This document shows positions 8,288 to 17,721 of a DNA stretch of 64,000 nt, piece by piece. The position numbers and the translations under genes are program-made. The stretch is from a bacterium (GTDB lineage Bacteria > Patescibacteriota > Gracilibacteria > UBA1369 > PNNO01). The notes beneath the pieces are model-generated. The model was not told the origin of the DNA. It saw only the letters and a program-made list of their open reading frames with translations, and did no database searches. The stretch is taken from the NCBI GenBank assembly GCA_013824265.1, contig PNNO01000004.1, positions 62,001-126,000 on the forward strand, read 5' to 3'. Each line of letters begins with the position of its first letter. Position 1 is the first letter of the stretch.

Positions 8288-10693
8288 ATGATTTTTAACG
8301 ACAAAGGAATTCTGGGTTTAAATGCAAGGAACCTGCAATATATTCGTCCTTATAATACAAAAAAGACGATAAAACTTGCCGATGATAAATTAAAAACAAA
8401 GAAGTTTTTATCTGCACGCGGTATCCCTGTTCCAAAACTTTATGCTGTAATAAAATCCAAGGAAGAGCTTGAAAAGTTTGATTTTGGATCACTTCCCAAT
8501 ACGTCTATAGTAAAGCCAAATCACGGATTTGGAGGAGAGGGGATTATCCCTATAATAGGTAAGCGAGAGAACTTGCTTGTTACGTCTTCAGGGAAAAAAA
8601 TAACAAAAGAATTCCTTCGCGATCACATATCTGACATTTTGGACGGAAGATATTCGATTTCAAATGTGGGGGATAGTGCTTTTTTTGAACAACTTATAAT
8701 TTCTCATGATACGTTGGCAAATTATTCATACAGAGGGTTGCCTGACATTCGAGTTGTAGTGCACAATTTGATACCTGTTATGGCCATGTTGAGGCTTCCA
8801 ACAAAGGAGTCTGAAGGCAAGGCTAATCTGCATTTGGGTGCAGTTGGCGTTGGTATTGATATAGCAAAAGGTGAAACGACTCATATATCTTACAAGAACA
8901 GAATAATCGAAGAAATTCCGGGAATAGGTCCCATAAAAGGTCTAAAAATTCCTTATTGGGATGACATATTAATGATTGCATCAAAATGTCAGTTAATTAC
9001 GAATCTTGGTTATATGGCGGCTGACATCTCTATAGATAAGACTTCCGGCCCGGTTTTGCTTGAAATAAATGCACGAGCCGGACTTGGGGTTCAAATTGCA
9101 AATCTTGCGCCGCTAAAGAGACGTTTGCAAAGAATAGAAGGAATAAAAGTTACCAATCCAACAAAAGGTGTGAGGGTTGCAAAAGACTTGTTTGGCAATA
9201 TTGTGGAGAAAAATATTCATCAGATTTCAGGTAAGAATGTAGTTGGTATTGAAGAAATTGTTGGAGTTTACCTTAAAGACGGAACCAGAAGAGTTACTGC
9301 AAGAATGGATTCGGGGAAAGAAAGGACAATTGTAGACGAACAATTTGCAATTGAAGCGGGTCTTTTACAGGATGAATATGAGTACGATGATGAGAAATCA
9401 ACTGTTAAACTAAAGCTTTCAATTGCCGGAGAAAGAATTCAGACTGTTGCCGACATAGAGAAAATTACTGAAAAAGATTATGACCTTGTTGTTGGTCGAA
9501 GAGATTTAAAAAACTTTCTAATCGATCCTTCAAAAAAAGTAAAAAAGAAGATTCTTCCAACGGAAAAAACAACGGAAGATGATAAATTAAATAAATCTAT
9601 AAAAAAAACTCCTGAAAGAAAACAGATTAATTACAACGAAATAGATCAGCAGCTTATTAAGATTGATGAGAAATTAAAGCTTCTTTATCACTTAAGACCG
9701 GTTAATCTTGAAGAGGAAAGAATCAAGTTTTTTAAAGATTTTAAAACAAATCCACAGTTTGTTTATCCGGAACTAAAGTTTGATTTGTATAGCCTTAAGA
9801 AGGAATTGATTCAAGTGGGAACCGATTCTACAAATCTTGGAAAACTTTTTGAAAAGAAAAAAAATGAAATTTTAAAGAAAATAACACTACTTGAATTCAG
9901 AGGATTTGCGGATGAATTTACGGAAGCATCAATAGATCTTTATGGTAGCCCGGATGAAGACATGTTAAAGGATGTTGATACTTGGCTTAAAAATACTTCT
10001 GTGGTTTATTCACAGGAGAATGGGAATATAACAGCGTCTGAAGCAAAGTTAATGATGGATAGGGTGTTTTTAAAATATGGTCTTAAAAATTGGGAGGCCA
10101 AAATTAAAGATGAGATGGTTTCAGATGCAATTGCCGGCAAAAACAACAGACTCTTTCTTAGAAAGGGATCCGTGTTTACGGAAGCCAGAATTGAAAACTT
10201 GATTATACATGAAATAGAGACACATATACTTACCGCAGAGAATGGCAAAGTTCAGGAATATGAATTGTTTAATCGCGGACTTGCAAATTATTTGGAAACT
10301 CAAGAAGGCCTTGCAATGTACAACATCATAAAACAAAAAGGGGACGAAGAAAAAAACCTATATCTTTCAATTTCTCTTGTTCTGGCCGTAGATCTGGCTT
10401 TAAAACACTCCTTTGTTGAGGTTTTTGAGAAGATGCTTGATTATAAAATCCCTCCTGAAAGGGCTTGGCGTAATGCCCTTAAAGTTAAAAGGGGATTGGA
10501 GGACACTTCTGAACATGGAGGCTTCACCAAAGACCTTCTTTACTACAAAGGGTATAATCAAATTAAACGTTTTATTGCCGCCGGCGGAGAAATAAAAGAT
10601 CTTTACAGAGGGAAATTCAACAGTGATGATATTGAATTGGTACTTGAAATCCCCGGTATCAAAGAGGCAAAATATATGCCTGACTGGATTTAA
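8288..10693 (+). CDS. Triple fusion: RimK-like ATP-grasp ligase, RimB-like aspartic protease, QEGLA (DUF1704/MATCAP-like) metallopeptidase
   Basis: This 801-residue protein joins three enzymes. Residues 1-290 are an ATP-grasp amino-acid ligase: ILGLNARNLQYIRPYN is the start typical of the alpha-L-glutamate-ligase-like family, and LLEINARAGLG is its metal-binding motif. Residues about 310-425 match the RimB-type putative aspartic protease, with DSG (about 340) and VVGRRDLKNFLIDPS. Residues about 450-801 are the DUF1704 family, with HEIETH (about 641-646) as the zinc-binding motif and QEGLA (about 671), the family name motif. Human MATCAP, a tubulin tyrosine carboxypeptidase, belongs to this last family. 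Ligase and two hydrolases on one chain suggest addition and removal of amino acids on a peptide or protein. The substrate is unknown. Confidence 0.85.
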   Translation: MIFNDKGILGLNARNLQYIRPYNTKKTIKLADDKLKTKKFLSARGIPVPKLYAVIKSKEELEKFDFGSLPNTSIVKPNHGFGGEGIIPIIGKRENLLVTSSGKKITKEFLRDHISDILDGRYSISNVGDSAFFEQLIISHDTLANYSYRGLPDIRVVVHNLIPVMAMLRLPTKESEGKANLHLGAVGVGIDIAKGETTHISYKNRIIEEIPGIGPIKGLKIPYWDDILMIASKCQLITNLGYMAADISIDKTSGPVLLEINARAGLGVQIANLAPLKRRLQRIEGIKVTNPTKGVRVAKDLFGNIVEKNIHQISGKNVVGIEEIVGVYLKDGTRRVTARMDSGKERTIVDEQFAIEAGLLQDEYEYDDEKSTVKLKLSIAGERIQTVADIEKITEKDYDLVVGRRDLKNFLIDPSKKVKKKILPTEKTTEDDKLNKSIKKTPERKQINYNEIDQQLIKIDEKLKLLYHLRPVNLEEERIKFFKDFKTNPQFVYPELKFDLYSLKKELIQVGTDSTNLGKLFEKKKNEILKKITLLEFRGFADEFTEASIDLYGSPDEDMLKDVDTWLKNTSVVYSQENGNITASEAKLMMDRVFLKYGLKNWEAKIKDEMVSDAIAGKNNRLFLRKGSVFTEARIENLIIHEIETHILTAENGKVQEYELFNRGLANYLETQEGLAMYNIIKQKGDEEKNLYLSISLVLAVDLALKHSFVEVFEKMLDYKIPPERAWRNALKVKRGLEDTSEHGGFTKDLLYYKGYNQIKRFIAAGGEIKDLYRGKFNSDDIELVLEIPGIKEAKYMPDWI

Positions 10694-11715
10694 AGAATCA
10701 TCATTGCATCTCCAAAGCTATAAAATCTGTAATTGTTTTTTATGGCTTCATGATAGGCTTTAAAAACGAACTCCTTTTCGGCAAAAGCGCTTACCAGCAT
10801 TATTAGCGTACTTTCCGGAAGATGGAAATTGGTGACAATCCCATCCACAGCTTTGTAAGTATATCCGGGGTATATAAAAATGTCCGTTTCATCGGTTTTG
10901 GCATGGAACAGTCCGTCTTTGAAATTCGACTCAAGTGTTCGAACAGAGGTTGTTCCAACAGCAATAATTTTTTTATTTTTCTTCTTGGCTAAATTTAACA
11001 TTTTTGCGTTTTCATCTGTGATTTCATACCATTCACTGTGCATTGTATGATCTTCTATATTATCGGTTTTAACCGGCAAAAATGTGCCTCTTCCAACATG
11101 AAGGGTTACCATAATTATTTCTATATTTCTCTTCGCCAACTCGTTAAATACTTCCTCCGTAAAATGTAATCCGGCTGTTGGAGCGGCAATGCTTCCTGTT
11201 TCTTTTGCATAAGTTGTTTGATAATCAACAAAAGATGCCTGAGTATTTTTAATATAAGGAGGAAATGGTGGGTAGCCGTTTTCCTCTATCCAGTCTGACA
11301 AATTCTTATCAAGGCTGAATTTAACTTCTCTTGTACCGTCATTATTTATTTTCTTAATAATTGCGATTATATCTTCTTTCTTGCCTTTAACCGTAAATTT
11401 TTTATCGATAACAAATTTTTTACCGGGCTTAACCATGCAATCCCAAACATTTTCAGTCTTTTCTTTAAGCACCAAAAGTTCTCCTTCTTTATTGTCGATT
11501 TCAACATAAAGTCTTGCCGGATAAACCTTTGTATTGTTTACCACAAGCACACAATCCTTGGGGAGTAATTTTGGGAGTTCATAAAAAAAATGATGTTTTA
11601 TGGTTTTATTTTCCTTATCTAAAACCATAAGTTTGGAAGTATCCCGGGGATAAACGGGATTTTGCGCTATAAGATTTTCGGGCAGATCAAAATAAAAATC
11701 GCTTTTTTTAATCAA
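10690..11715 (-). CDS. queA: S-adenosylmethionine:tRNA ribosyltransferase-isomerase
   Basis: QueA transfers and rearranges the ribose of SAM onto 7-aminomethyl-7-deazaguanine in tRNA, giving epoxyqueuosine at wobble position 34. The 341-residue length is normal. Family features include the N-terminal YFDLPENLIAQ and PRDTSKLMVL, plus GSIAAPTAGLHF, VGRGTFLPV, TNFHLPESTL and the C-terminal YRFYSFGDAM. The end overlaps the fusion gene on the plus strand by 4 bases. It is the last gene of a minus-strand cluster with the partner-switching genes, 2 bases after the phosphatase gene. Confidence 0.93.
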   Translation of the reverse strand: MIKKSDFYFDLPENLIAQNPVYPRDTSKLMVLDKENKTIKHHFFYELPKLLPKDCVLVVNNTKVYPARLYVEIDNKEGELLVLKEKTENVWDCMVKPGKKFVIDKKFTVKGKKEDIIAIIKKINNDGTREVKFSLDKNLSDWIEENGYPPFPPYIKNTQASFVDYQTTYAKETGSIAAPTAGLHFTEEVFNELAKRNIEIIMVTLHVGRGTFLPVKTDNIEDHTMHSEWYEITDENAKMLNLAKKKNKKIIAVGTTSVRTLESNFKDGLFHAKTDETDIFIYPGYTYKAVDGIVTNFHLPESTLIMLVSAFAEKEFVFKAYHEAIKNNYRFYSFGDAMMIL

Positions 11716-11717
11716 AG

Positions 11718-12848
11718 TTATTTCCAGTTAGTACTTTTATCGATTGTTGCTTCTTTTTGCTCGGTGTATCGAAGAACCATTAATGTTATATCATCGGCCT
11801 GTTCCGTGTCTCCAACGTACTGTGAGAAGTCCAAAGATGTATGATTTGAAACTCCTTCAGGCCCATACTGAGTGGCGTATTTTTTTACTGTTTCCTTTAA
11901 TCTTTCAAGGCCGAACATTTCACCCGCATCATTTTTTGCCTCTGTAATACCATCCGTGTAAACAACAATCATATCTCCGTCCGCCAAAGGTATTTCTTGT
12001 TCTTTTGCAATTTTACTGTTGTCCGGAACCATTCCAAGAGCTATGCCACCTGTAGGACGAGCTTCCAATTCACCGGTACCATTTCTGTATATCAAAATAT
12101 GTTCATGTCCGGCACCAACATACGTCATTTTTTTCTGTATATGATCCCATTTGAGCATTAGCATTGTCATGAACATTGCGGACTTTATTCTTGGCTTAAG
12201 AACTCTGTTTGTATTAACAACTATATCGTAAGCACTTGAATACATTTCCGAATACGTGTGCAGTAAGGTATTAACCATCATCATTATCAGCGCTGCCGGA
12301 ACACCATGCCCGGTAACGTCACCAATATAAAAATATGTAGCATCCTTCCCCTGAATGAAATCAAAACTGTCGCCGCCAACTTCAACCGCAGGTCTTGATT
12401 TTGCAACAATTTCAAGATTTGGGACACTTGGACTTTGGCTTGGTAGTATCTTTTTTTGTATTGAACTTGCGACTTCAAGTTCGGAAGACATTCTTTGTCC
12501 TTCCTTTAATTTTCGTGAAATGTTCTCAAGATTTTCGGTTATTTCATTAAAGAATTGTGCAATTATTCCAACTTCATCAACTCTGTCGGTAGTTATTTTT
12601 TTGTATGATCTTCCGGTTAAAATAAGTTTCATTTGTTTTGTTAACATCTTTAAAGGATGTGTAACAAGATTATAGAAAATTATTATTGTTAGAAAAACAA
12701 AGCCACCTATTGCTGCAAACGAATAATATATCGGAAACGAAAGGGGAGAATTCCAAAAATAATAAGCTGCAAATGCGCATGCAATTGCAATTAGAAATAG
12801 TAATAATCCGATTCTTCTTGTGATACTTTTTCTAACCCAGACAAACAT
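11718..12848 (-). CDS. Membrane PP2C/SpoIIE-type serine phosphatase with HAMP domain (RsbU/RsbP-like)
   Basis: The 376-residue protein has two membrane segments (about 11-32 and 38-62), a HAMP-type linker (about 62-115), a short coiled coil, and a PPM/SpoIIE phosphatase domain (about 140-365). The metal-binding acidic residues are visible in GGDSFDF, GDVTGHG, TDGITEA and ADDITL. Such enzymes dephosphorylate STAS-domain anti-sigma-factor antagonists. A STAS gene lies immediately upstream in the same direction, 24 bases away, so that protein is the likely substrate. The sensing part is the membrane/HAMP region; the signal is unknown. Confidence 0.85.
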   Translation of the reverse strand: MFVWVRKSITRRIGLLLFLIAIACAFAAYYFWNSPLSFPIYYSFAAIGGFVFLTIIIFYNLVTHPLKMLTKQMKLILTGRSYKKITTDRVDEVGIIAQFFNEITENLENISRKLKEGQRMSSELEVASSIQKKILPSQSPSVPNLEIVAKSRPAVEVGGDSFDFIQGKDATYFYIGDVTGHGVPAALIMMMVNTLLHTYSEMYSSAYDIVVNTNRVLKPRIKSAMFMTMLMLKWDHIQKKMTYVGAGHEHILIYRNGTGELEARPTGGIALGMVPDNSKIAKEQEIPLADGDMIVVYTDGITEAKNDAGEMFGLERLKETVKKYATQYGPEGVSNHTSLDFSQYVGDTEQADDITLMVLRYTEQKEATIDKSTNWK

Positions 12849-12872
12849 ATCTTAAATTTAATTATTAAAATA

Positions 12873-13226
12873 TTAAGCTTTACTGACTATTTCTTCCTCA
12901 CTCGTGTAACACGGGATAATTTGGTTTATACCAACCAATTGGAATATATCCATTATCCTGGCTGATGCTTTTAATATAACTATATTCTTTCCGGATCCGC
13001 TCAATCTGTTGTAAACATCCGTTAAATAACCAATACCTTCACTGTTTATGAATGCAAGGTTTTCCATGTCCAGAACAAGCGTGTTTGCTTCAAGGGTTGT
13101 GATTATTTGCTCCATCCCGTCTCTAAGCTGAGCGATGGTGTCCCTATCGATTTCTCCTCTTACAATAACTTTTTGATAGTTTTTTTCCGTATTTGGAGAT
13201 TGTTTTGTTACTTCTATTGTTGCCAT
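12873..13226 (-). CDS. STAS-domain anti-sigma factor antagonist
   Basis: The best start is the ATG at 13226 (117 residues), one base after the stop codon of the transporter gene. An in-frame upstream ATG at 13316 would lie deep in that gene. The single STAS domain contains INSEGIGYL, where the serine is the expected phosphorylation site. In partner-switching systems the unphosphorylated form binds and inactivates an RsbW-type kinase. The phosphatase encoded next should activate it, and the kinase may be the one at 20120. Confidence 0.85.
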   Translation of the reverse strand: MATIEVTKQSPNTEKNYQKVIVRGEIDRDTIAQLRDGMEQIITTLEANTLVLDMENLAFINSEGIGYLTDVYNRLSGSGKNIVILKASARIMDIFQLVGINQIIPCYTSEEEIVSKA

Positions 13227-13227
13227 A

Positions 13228-15639
13228 TTAAGCTGGATTAAATTGTAAGTTTTTGTTTCGCTGGAGAACCGGAGTCCGCAATATCCTGTCGATATTTTCC
13301 ACTTCTTCATGCTCATTTACAAGTTCATATGCATTCCGAAGCCTCATTAGAGCGTTTGTGTCAAGTTCTTCTAGGGCGGTTTTGTTACTTTCTGAAAGGA
13401 TATGATTTATGTATGACGAAACTTTTCTGTTAAGTAAACTTAGTGTGTAATTTTTCATTTTTTTGTCCAAATCAAAATTTACCAAGTGTATTAATCTCTT
13501 TCTTGAAGATTCATCATGGATTATTCGCTTTGCAATAATAGAAACGCCATTTTGAATATCCATTTTGGCAAGAGCGATCGCGGCTGAAAGTTTTTCATCT
13601 TCATCGTCTGATTTTAAAACATCAAGAAGACGATTCTTTTCCTGAAGAGCATTTGTCTCGCCCAAAATATAATAGGCTTCTATCCTGTATCTTTTATCTT
13701 TACTAAAAAGCATATTTTTTGTTTCCTGAAGAAGCTTCATTTGATATTTTTTAAATTTCCAAAGAGCCACTATTGTTCTTGATTTTATTACCGGATCATC
13801 AGACTCAAGAAATGGGATTAAATAATGAACAAGTGAGATATCGTCGAAATTCCCGCATACCTGAATTGCATCTGCCTGTTGATGTTTTTCCGCTGACTTA
13901 AGTAATGAAAGAAGATAAGGAATTATTTTGTTACTGTTGTGTTTGGCCAAAATCCCTATCACCATGGACTTTATGTCGTAATCCTCTTCATCCAAAAACA
14001 TTTTCTTAAGAATTTCATTTGTTCTGTGTTTGGAAAACGGATGTTTTTCATTTTTATCCGTGAAAGTATCAAATTTCTTAAGGGCGGCCAAAGAAGACTT
14101 TCTTATTTCAGGGTTTTCATGCTCAAGGCAGTCAATGATTTCAATTAACGACTGTGAGTCCTTCATGTGACCAAGAGTATCCAGAATTCTTATTCTAACT
14201 CTGCTGTCGATATCTTTTTCATTCAACATTCTTGTAAGTATTTCCGTGGCATTCTTATGTCCTTTCTGTCCCAATATCTCTACCGCGTTAAGTTGCACCA
14301 AAACGTCCTGTGAATGAAGTAAGTTGTTAATCGAAAGTTGAGTATATCTTCGGTCATTTTTAAGCAATGCAAAGAGCATTGTAATCATTATTACTACCAT
14401 TAAGCCTGTAATACTTTTGTTAAACAGGTCTCCATGAAAGATTTGCTCCAGTAAAAGAAGCATTGCCATTCCTACTATTGTTCCAAACGGATGAGCAAAT
14501 CCTTCAAGGAATTCCCTTGTTTGCTCGCGAATATTAGGTTCTATTGCGTAGTAAGAAGAATGATAAGCATTTTTATAAATTGTAAAAGTCATTTCATAAT
14601 TCAATTTTGTAAGTATTGCGGAGGCAATTCCAAATCTAAAGAACAAGGTTCCAAGGCTAAGCAGAGTAACCACAGGATGCAGAAGTAACGAAGACACAAT
14701 TCCAAGTGAAGAAATAATTCTGCTTGCCAAAAGTAATTGCATCAAAAGCGCGGCCGAATGAAATAAAATCTGCAGAGAACCAAGTTCATGCGTTAGTTCT
14801 TTTTCAATTCTGGCATTTTCCGGCAGATTCCCGAACAACGCTTCAATGAATTGAAACTCAAGCAAGTTGGCAAAAACCCATTGGCATATCACAACCAAAA
14901 GAAGAACTTTTAAAAACGGGATATTCTTAACATTGTCCAAACTGTCTTTCACCTCAAGTATATTGAATCTTTTCTTCTTACTTTTCTTTTTAAAATGTAT
15001 GAACGGCAGTTTTTTTAATAATTGACGATGAAACAACATTATCGGCACGAACATAACAAGAATTATAACTAAGAAGTTCAGCAGATGCCCCGTAGATAAT
15101 GCCCCTATCTGGCTTGTTATTAATAAGCCACCAACTATACCTCCGATGGTTTCCGCGGATTCTATTATCGGGAATGTTCTTTCGCTTTCAAGCGGCGAAA
15201 ACAGATCCTCTATAAATCCGGAATTAAGGATGTAAAGCTGCTTAAATACAATTGCAAGCCCTGCTATAGCCAAGAATATGAACAAAGTTTCACTGTAGAA
15301 TGATAAAAATCCGGCTGCAAGAAACAAGGATGCTCCGCTAAGCGCAGTGGCTATGATTATTTTATCTTTTGAGAACTTTTCAATAACAAAAGAATATCCA
15401 ATTGCCCCAACAATGTTTAAAATTGCATATAAAATGAAGAAATATGGAAGGGCCATAATCCCAAAACGCGTTGCGAAAATGGATAAAAGCACTGTCCAGC
15501 CTATAATGAATCCCGCCCTGTAAAGGAACTGCAAACTCCACGAAATAGCAATACGGGGCCATTCATCATTCGTGATGTTCATTAGCCTGTTTAAGATTGT
15601 TCGTGACAGCCATGAATTACTTTTTTGTTTTTTTTGCAA
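13228..15639 (-). CDS. MFS/nucleotide-transporter-like membrane protein with C-terminal HEAT repeats
   Basis: An 803-residue protein. The first 430 residues form about 12 hydrophobic helices with resemblance to the ATP/ADP antiporter (Npt/Tlc) branch of the major facilitator superfamily, for example ESERTFPIIESAETIGGIVGG. Residues about 435-790 are soluble and built of repeated helical pairs of HEAT type, such as VQLNAVEILGQKGHKNATEI and IRKSSLAALKKF. The gene is followed, one base after its stop, by the STAS and phosphatase genes, so it may be the sensor or output of that switch. The transported solute cannot be told from sequence; it may have lost transport activity. Confidence 0.65.
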   Translation of the reverse strand: MQKKQKSNSWLSRTILNRLMNITNDEWPRIAISWSLQFLYRAGFIIGWTVLLSIFATRFGIMALPYFFILYAILNIVGAIGYSFVIEKFSKDKIIIATALSGASLFLAAGFLSFYSETLFIFLAIAGLAIVFKQLYILNSGFIEDLFSPLESERTFPIIESAETIGGIVGGLLITSQIGALSTGHLLNFLVIILVMFVPIMLFHRQLLKKLPFIHFKKKSKKKRFNILEVKDSLDNVKNIPFLKVLLLVVICQWVFANLLEFQFIEALFGNLPENARIEKELTHELGSLQILFHSAALLMQLLLASRIISSLGIVSSLLLHPVVTLLSLGTLFFRFGIASAILTKLNYEMTFTIYKNAYHSSYYAIEPNIREQTREFLEGFAHPFGTIVGMAMLLLLEQIFHGDLFNKSITGLMVVIMITMLFALLKNDRRYTQLSINNLLHSQDVLVQLNAVEILGQKGHKNATEILTRMLNEKDIDSRVRIRILDTLGHMKDSQSLIEIIDCLEHENPEIRKSSLAALKKFDTFTDKNEKHPFSKHRTNEILKKMFLDEEDYDIKSMVIGILAKHNSNKIIPYLLSLLKSAEKHQQADAIQVCGNFDDISLVHYLIPFLESDDPVIKSRTIVALWKFKKYQMKLLQETKNMLFSKDKRYRIEAYYILGETNALQEKNRLLDVLKSDDEDEKLSAAIALAKMDIQNGVSIIAKRIIHDESSRKRLIHLVNFDLDKKMKNYTLSLLNRKVSSYINHILSESNKTALEELDTNALMRLRNAYELVNEHEEVENIDRILRTPVLQRNKNLQFNPA

Positions 15640-15729
15640 CTTTTGTATTGTTTGTATCGATTACAATCAATATTATTATACAATAAAAACCCTGCATTGT
15701 CTACAGCTCGGAAGCAAATTAAATGAAAA

Positions 15730-16482
15730 TTAAAAGAACCATCCTTTTCTAACTTTTACGCTAAATTTATTCACAATATGAAAATTTTTCCTGTCCGGAT
15801 CGGTTGAAGCGAATATTAGCACCTGATAAATGCCGATTTCCGAAAAGGGGACTATGAAATCAAAATTTTCTTCCACCCCTTTTATCAAATTTTCATAAAG
15901 CGGATCTTTGTCATCAATATGATTTTTTATCTGATAAATAATATCTTTTGTTTCTTTGAAGAAATATCCTTTTATTCTAAGCCCTTTTTTGATATTTACG
16001 ATTTCTTTTATTTTTTTTGTGAAAACAAGCTCACGTTTGGCAAAATTTTGCGTAAAATAGAAAGATTGATTTTCACTTTTTATAATTCCTATTCCTACAC
16101 AGTTGTAATCCGGTTTTAGTATATTCGCGCGATGTCCCGGACTCTCCATAAGACCTATTTGAGCCCTCTGTACAGGGATTTGATATCCTCTTATTTTTGC
16201 CAAATTTTCTCCGGCAACAACATCTGTAATACGAGCCTGCTCAAGTCTATCGAAAGGTGTTTGCCCAAGTGTATTGTTATGTTCAAAATAATCTTTACGC
16301 GCCATATCTTTACTATGCTCCCTTGCAACGATTCTTAAATCTTCCTGCATTCGAAGTTTTTTAAGCCCATTTTCTTTCCTGTCCTTATTAACAAGAGAAA
16401 GCATTTTCCACTCCATGGTGCGCAAAGACCTTGGAAGAAAAATTAAACGAATGCAATATTTAAAAAATTCCCAAAATGTCAT
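15730..16482 (-). CDS. CAP/SCP-PR1 superfamily protein
   Basis: A 250-residue protein with an N-terminal hydrophobic stretch (about 5-18) that may be a weak export or anchor signal. A CAP domain follows (about 25-155). Conserved residues are visible in REHSKDMARKDYFEH, AGENLAKI, ESPGHRANIL and NCVGIGI, covering the His/Glu set of the CAP cavity. A beta-rich C-terminal domain of about 90 residues follows. Bacterial CAP proteins are usually secreted, and their activity is poorly defined. It follows ribBA by 6 bases and probably shares its transcript. Confidence 0.8.
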   Translation of the reverse strand: MTFWEFFKYCIRLIFLPRSLRTMEWKMLSLVNKDRKENGLKKLRMQEDLRIVAREHSKDMARKDYFEHNNTLGQTPFDRLEQARITDVVAGENLAKIRGYQIPVQRAQIGLMESPGHRANILKPDYNCVGIGIIKSENQSFYFTQNFAKRELVFTKKIKEIVNIKKGLRIKGYFFKETKDIIYQIKNHIDDKDPLYENLIKGVEENFDFIVPFSEIGIYQVLIFASTDPDRKNFHIVNKFSVKVRKGWFF

Positions 16483-16488
16483 AAATTT

Positions 16489-17694
16489 TTACACATCTTT
16501 AAGTATATGGCCCATCTTATTTTTTTTGGTTTCCATATAACGTTTATTGCTACTGTTAAGCCCAATTTCGATTGGAACTCTTTCGGTTATATCCAACCCA
16601 TACCCCTTTAATCCGACTAATTTTCTTGGATTGTTTGTAAGTAATCTCATTTGTTTAACGCCAAAATCCGCAAGAATTTGAGCTCCTATTCCATATTCAC
16701 GCAGGTCATCGTCAAAACCAAGTTTATTGTTTGCTTCAACGGTATCATATCCCTCATCTTGAAGATTATATGCTTTTATCTTGTTTGTAAGGCCAATCCC
16801 ACGCCCCTCATCTCTAAGATACAGTAATATTCCGCGCTTTTCTTTTGCTATCTCTTTTAAAGCAAAATCAAGTTGTTTTTGACAATCACATTTAATCGAA
16901 TGGAAAACATCTCCCGTCATGCATTCCGAGTGAACACGAACAAGTATTGGCTTGTCAGACTTAATATCTCCCATACTAAGAACAATATGCTCTTTGGCAT
17001 TTGTTTTATCTTCATAAATTGTTATTTCAAATTCTCCGTATTCTGTTGGGAGTTTGGCGGCAACCTTCATTTCCACCAGTTTTTCTTTTTGTCGTCTATA
17101 TTCGATTAAGTCCGCTATGCTTACAATTTTCAAATTGTGTTTCTTTGCGAATTTAACAAGATCATCAAATTTGGCCATATCACCATCGTCGTTGGCAATT
17201 TCACATATAACTCCGGCCTGACTCAAATTTGCCAATTTAAGAAGATCTACGCTTGCCTCGGTATGTCCGGCCCTAACAAGAACTCCGCCATTCTTTGCGA
17301 CAAGAGGGAAAACATGTCCCGGCCGTACAAAGTCATATGCTTGAGAATATGATTCGCTAAGCAACTTTAATGTCCGACACCTGTCTTTTGCTGAAATCCC
17401 GGTGGTTATTCCTTCTTTTGCATCAATAGTGATTGTAAAATTACATTTTGTATATTCCTTGTTGTCGGTCACCATTGGGGGCAAATCAAGTTCTTTGGCT
17501 ATATTCTCGCTGACCGGTGCACAAATAAGACCGCGTCCTTCCTTTGCCATAAAATTGACTTTTTCCGGAGTAATAAATTGTGCTGCGCAAACCAAATCTC
17601 CCTCGTTTTCACGATCTTCGCTATCAACAACAACGACCATTTCTCCATTCGATATGGCCGCTATTGCTTCCTCAATAGTATGAAGAGATGTCAT
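16489..17694 (-). CDS. ribBA: Bifunctional 3,4-dihydroxy-2-butanone-4-phosphate synthase / GTP cyclohydrolase II
   Basis: This enzyme makes both early precursors of riboflavin. Residues 1-200 are the RibB domain ([11 protein letters not shown] acidic loop, [18 protein letters not shown]). Residues about 205-395 are the GTP cyclohydrolase II domain with the zinc cysteines in [16 protein letters not shown] and the RDEGRGIGL loop. The two late genes, ribE and ribH, lie together at 58.9-60.0 kb; ribD is not in this window. A copy of the dispersed hairpin repeat separates ribBA from tsf upstream. Confidence 0.95.
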   Translation of the reverse strand: MTSLHTIEEAIAAISNGEMVVVVDSEDRENEGDLVCAAQFITPEKVNFMAKEGRGLICAPVSENIAKELDLPPMVTDNKEYTKCNFTITIDAKEGITTGISAKDRCRTLKLLSESYSQAYDFVRPGHVFPLVAKNGGVLVRAGHTEASVDLLKLANLSQAGVICEIANDDGDMAKFDDLVKFAKKHNLKIVSIADLIEYRRQKEKLVEMKVAAKLPTEYGEFEITIYEDKTNAKEHIVLSMGDIKSDKPILVRVHSECMTGDVFHSIKCDCQKQLDFALKEIAKEKRGILLYLRDEGRGIGLTNKIKAYNLQDEGYDTVEANNKLGFDDDLREYGIGAQILADFGVKQMRLLTNNPRKLVGLKGYGLDITERVPIEIGLNSSNKRYMETKKNKMGHILKDV

Positions 17695-17701
17695 ACGGAG
17701 A

Positions 17702-17715
17702 CGAACGTTAGTGAG
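17702..17715. repeat. Dispersed hairpin element core, copy 3 (inverse orientation)
   Basis: The 14-base core CGAACGTTAGTGAG is the exact reverse complement of the core at 683-696 and 807-820. It lies in the 27-base gap between tsf and ribBA. Here the flanking stem is weaker (only GAG/CTC and a few more bases). Confidence 0.5.
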
Positions 17716-17721
17716 CCTCTA

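Noticed and set aside
13227-13316. Upstream ATG for the STAS protein at 12873
   Set aside because: It would overlap the transporter gene by about 90 bases and add residues not found in STAS proteins; the ATG at 13226 follows the stop by one base.
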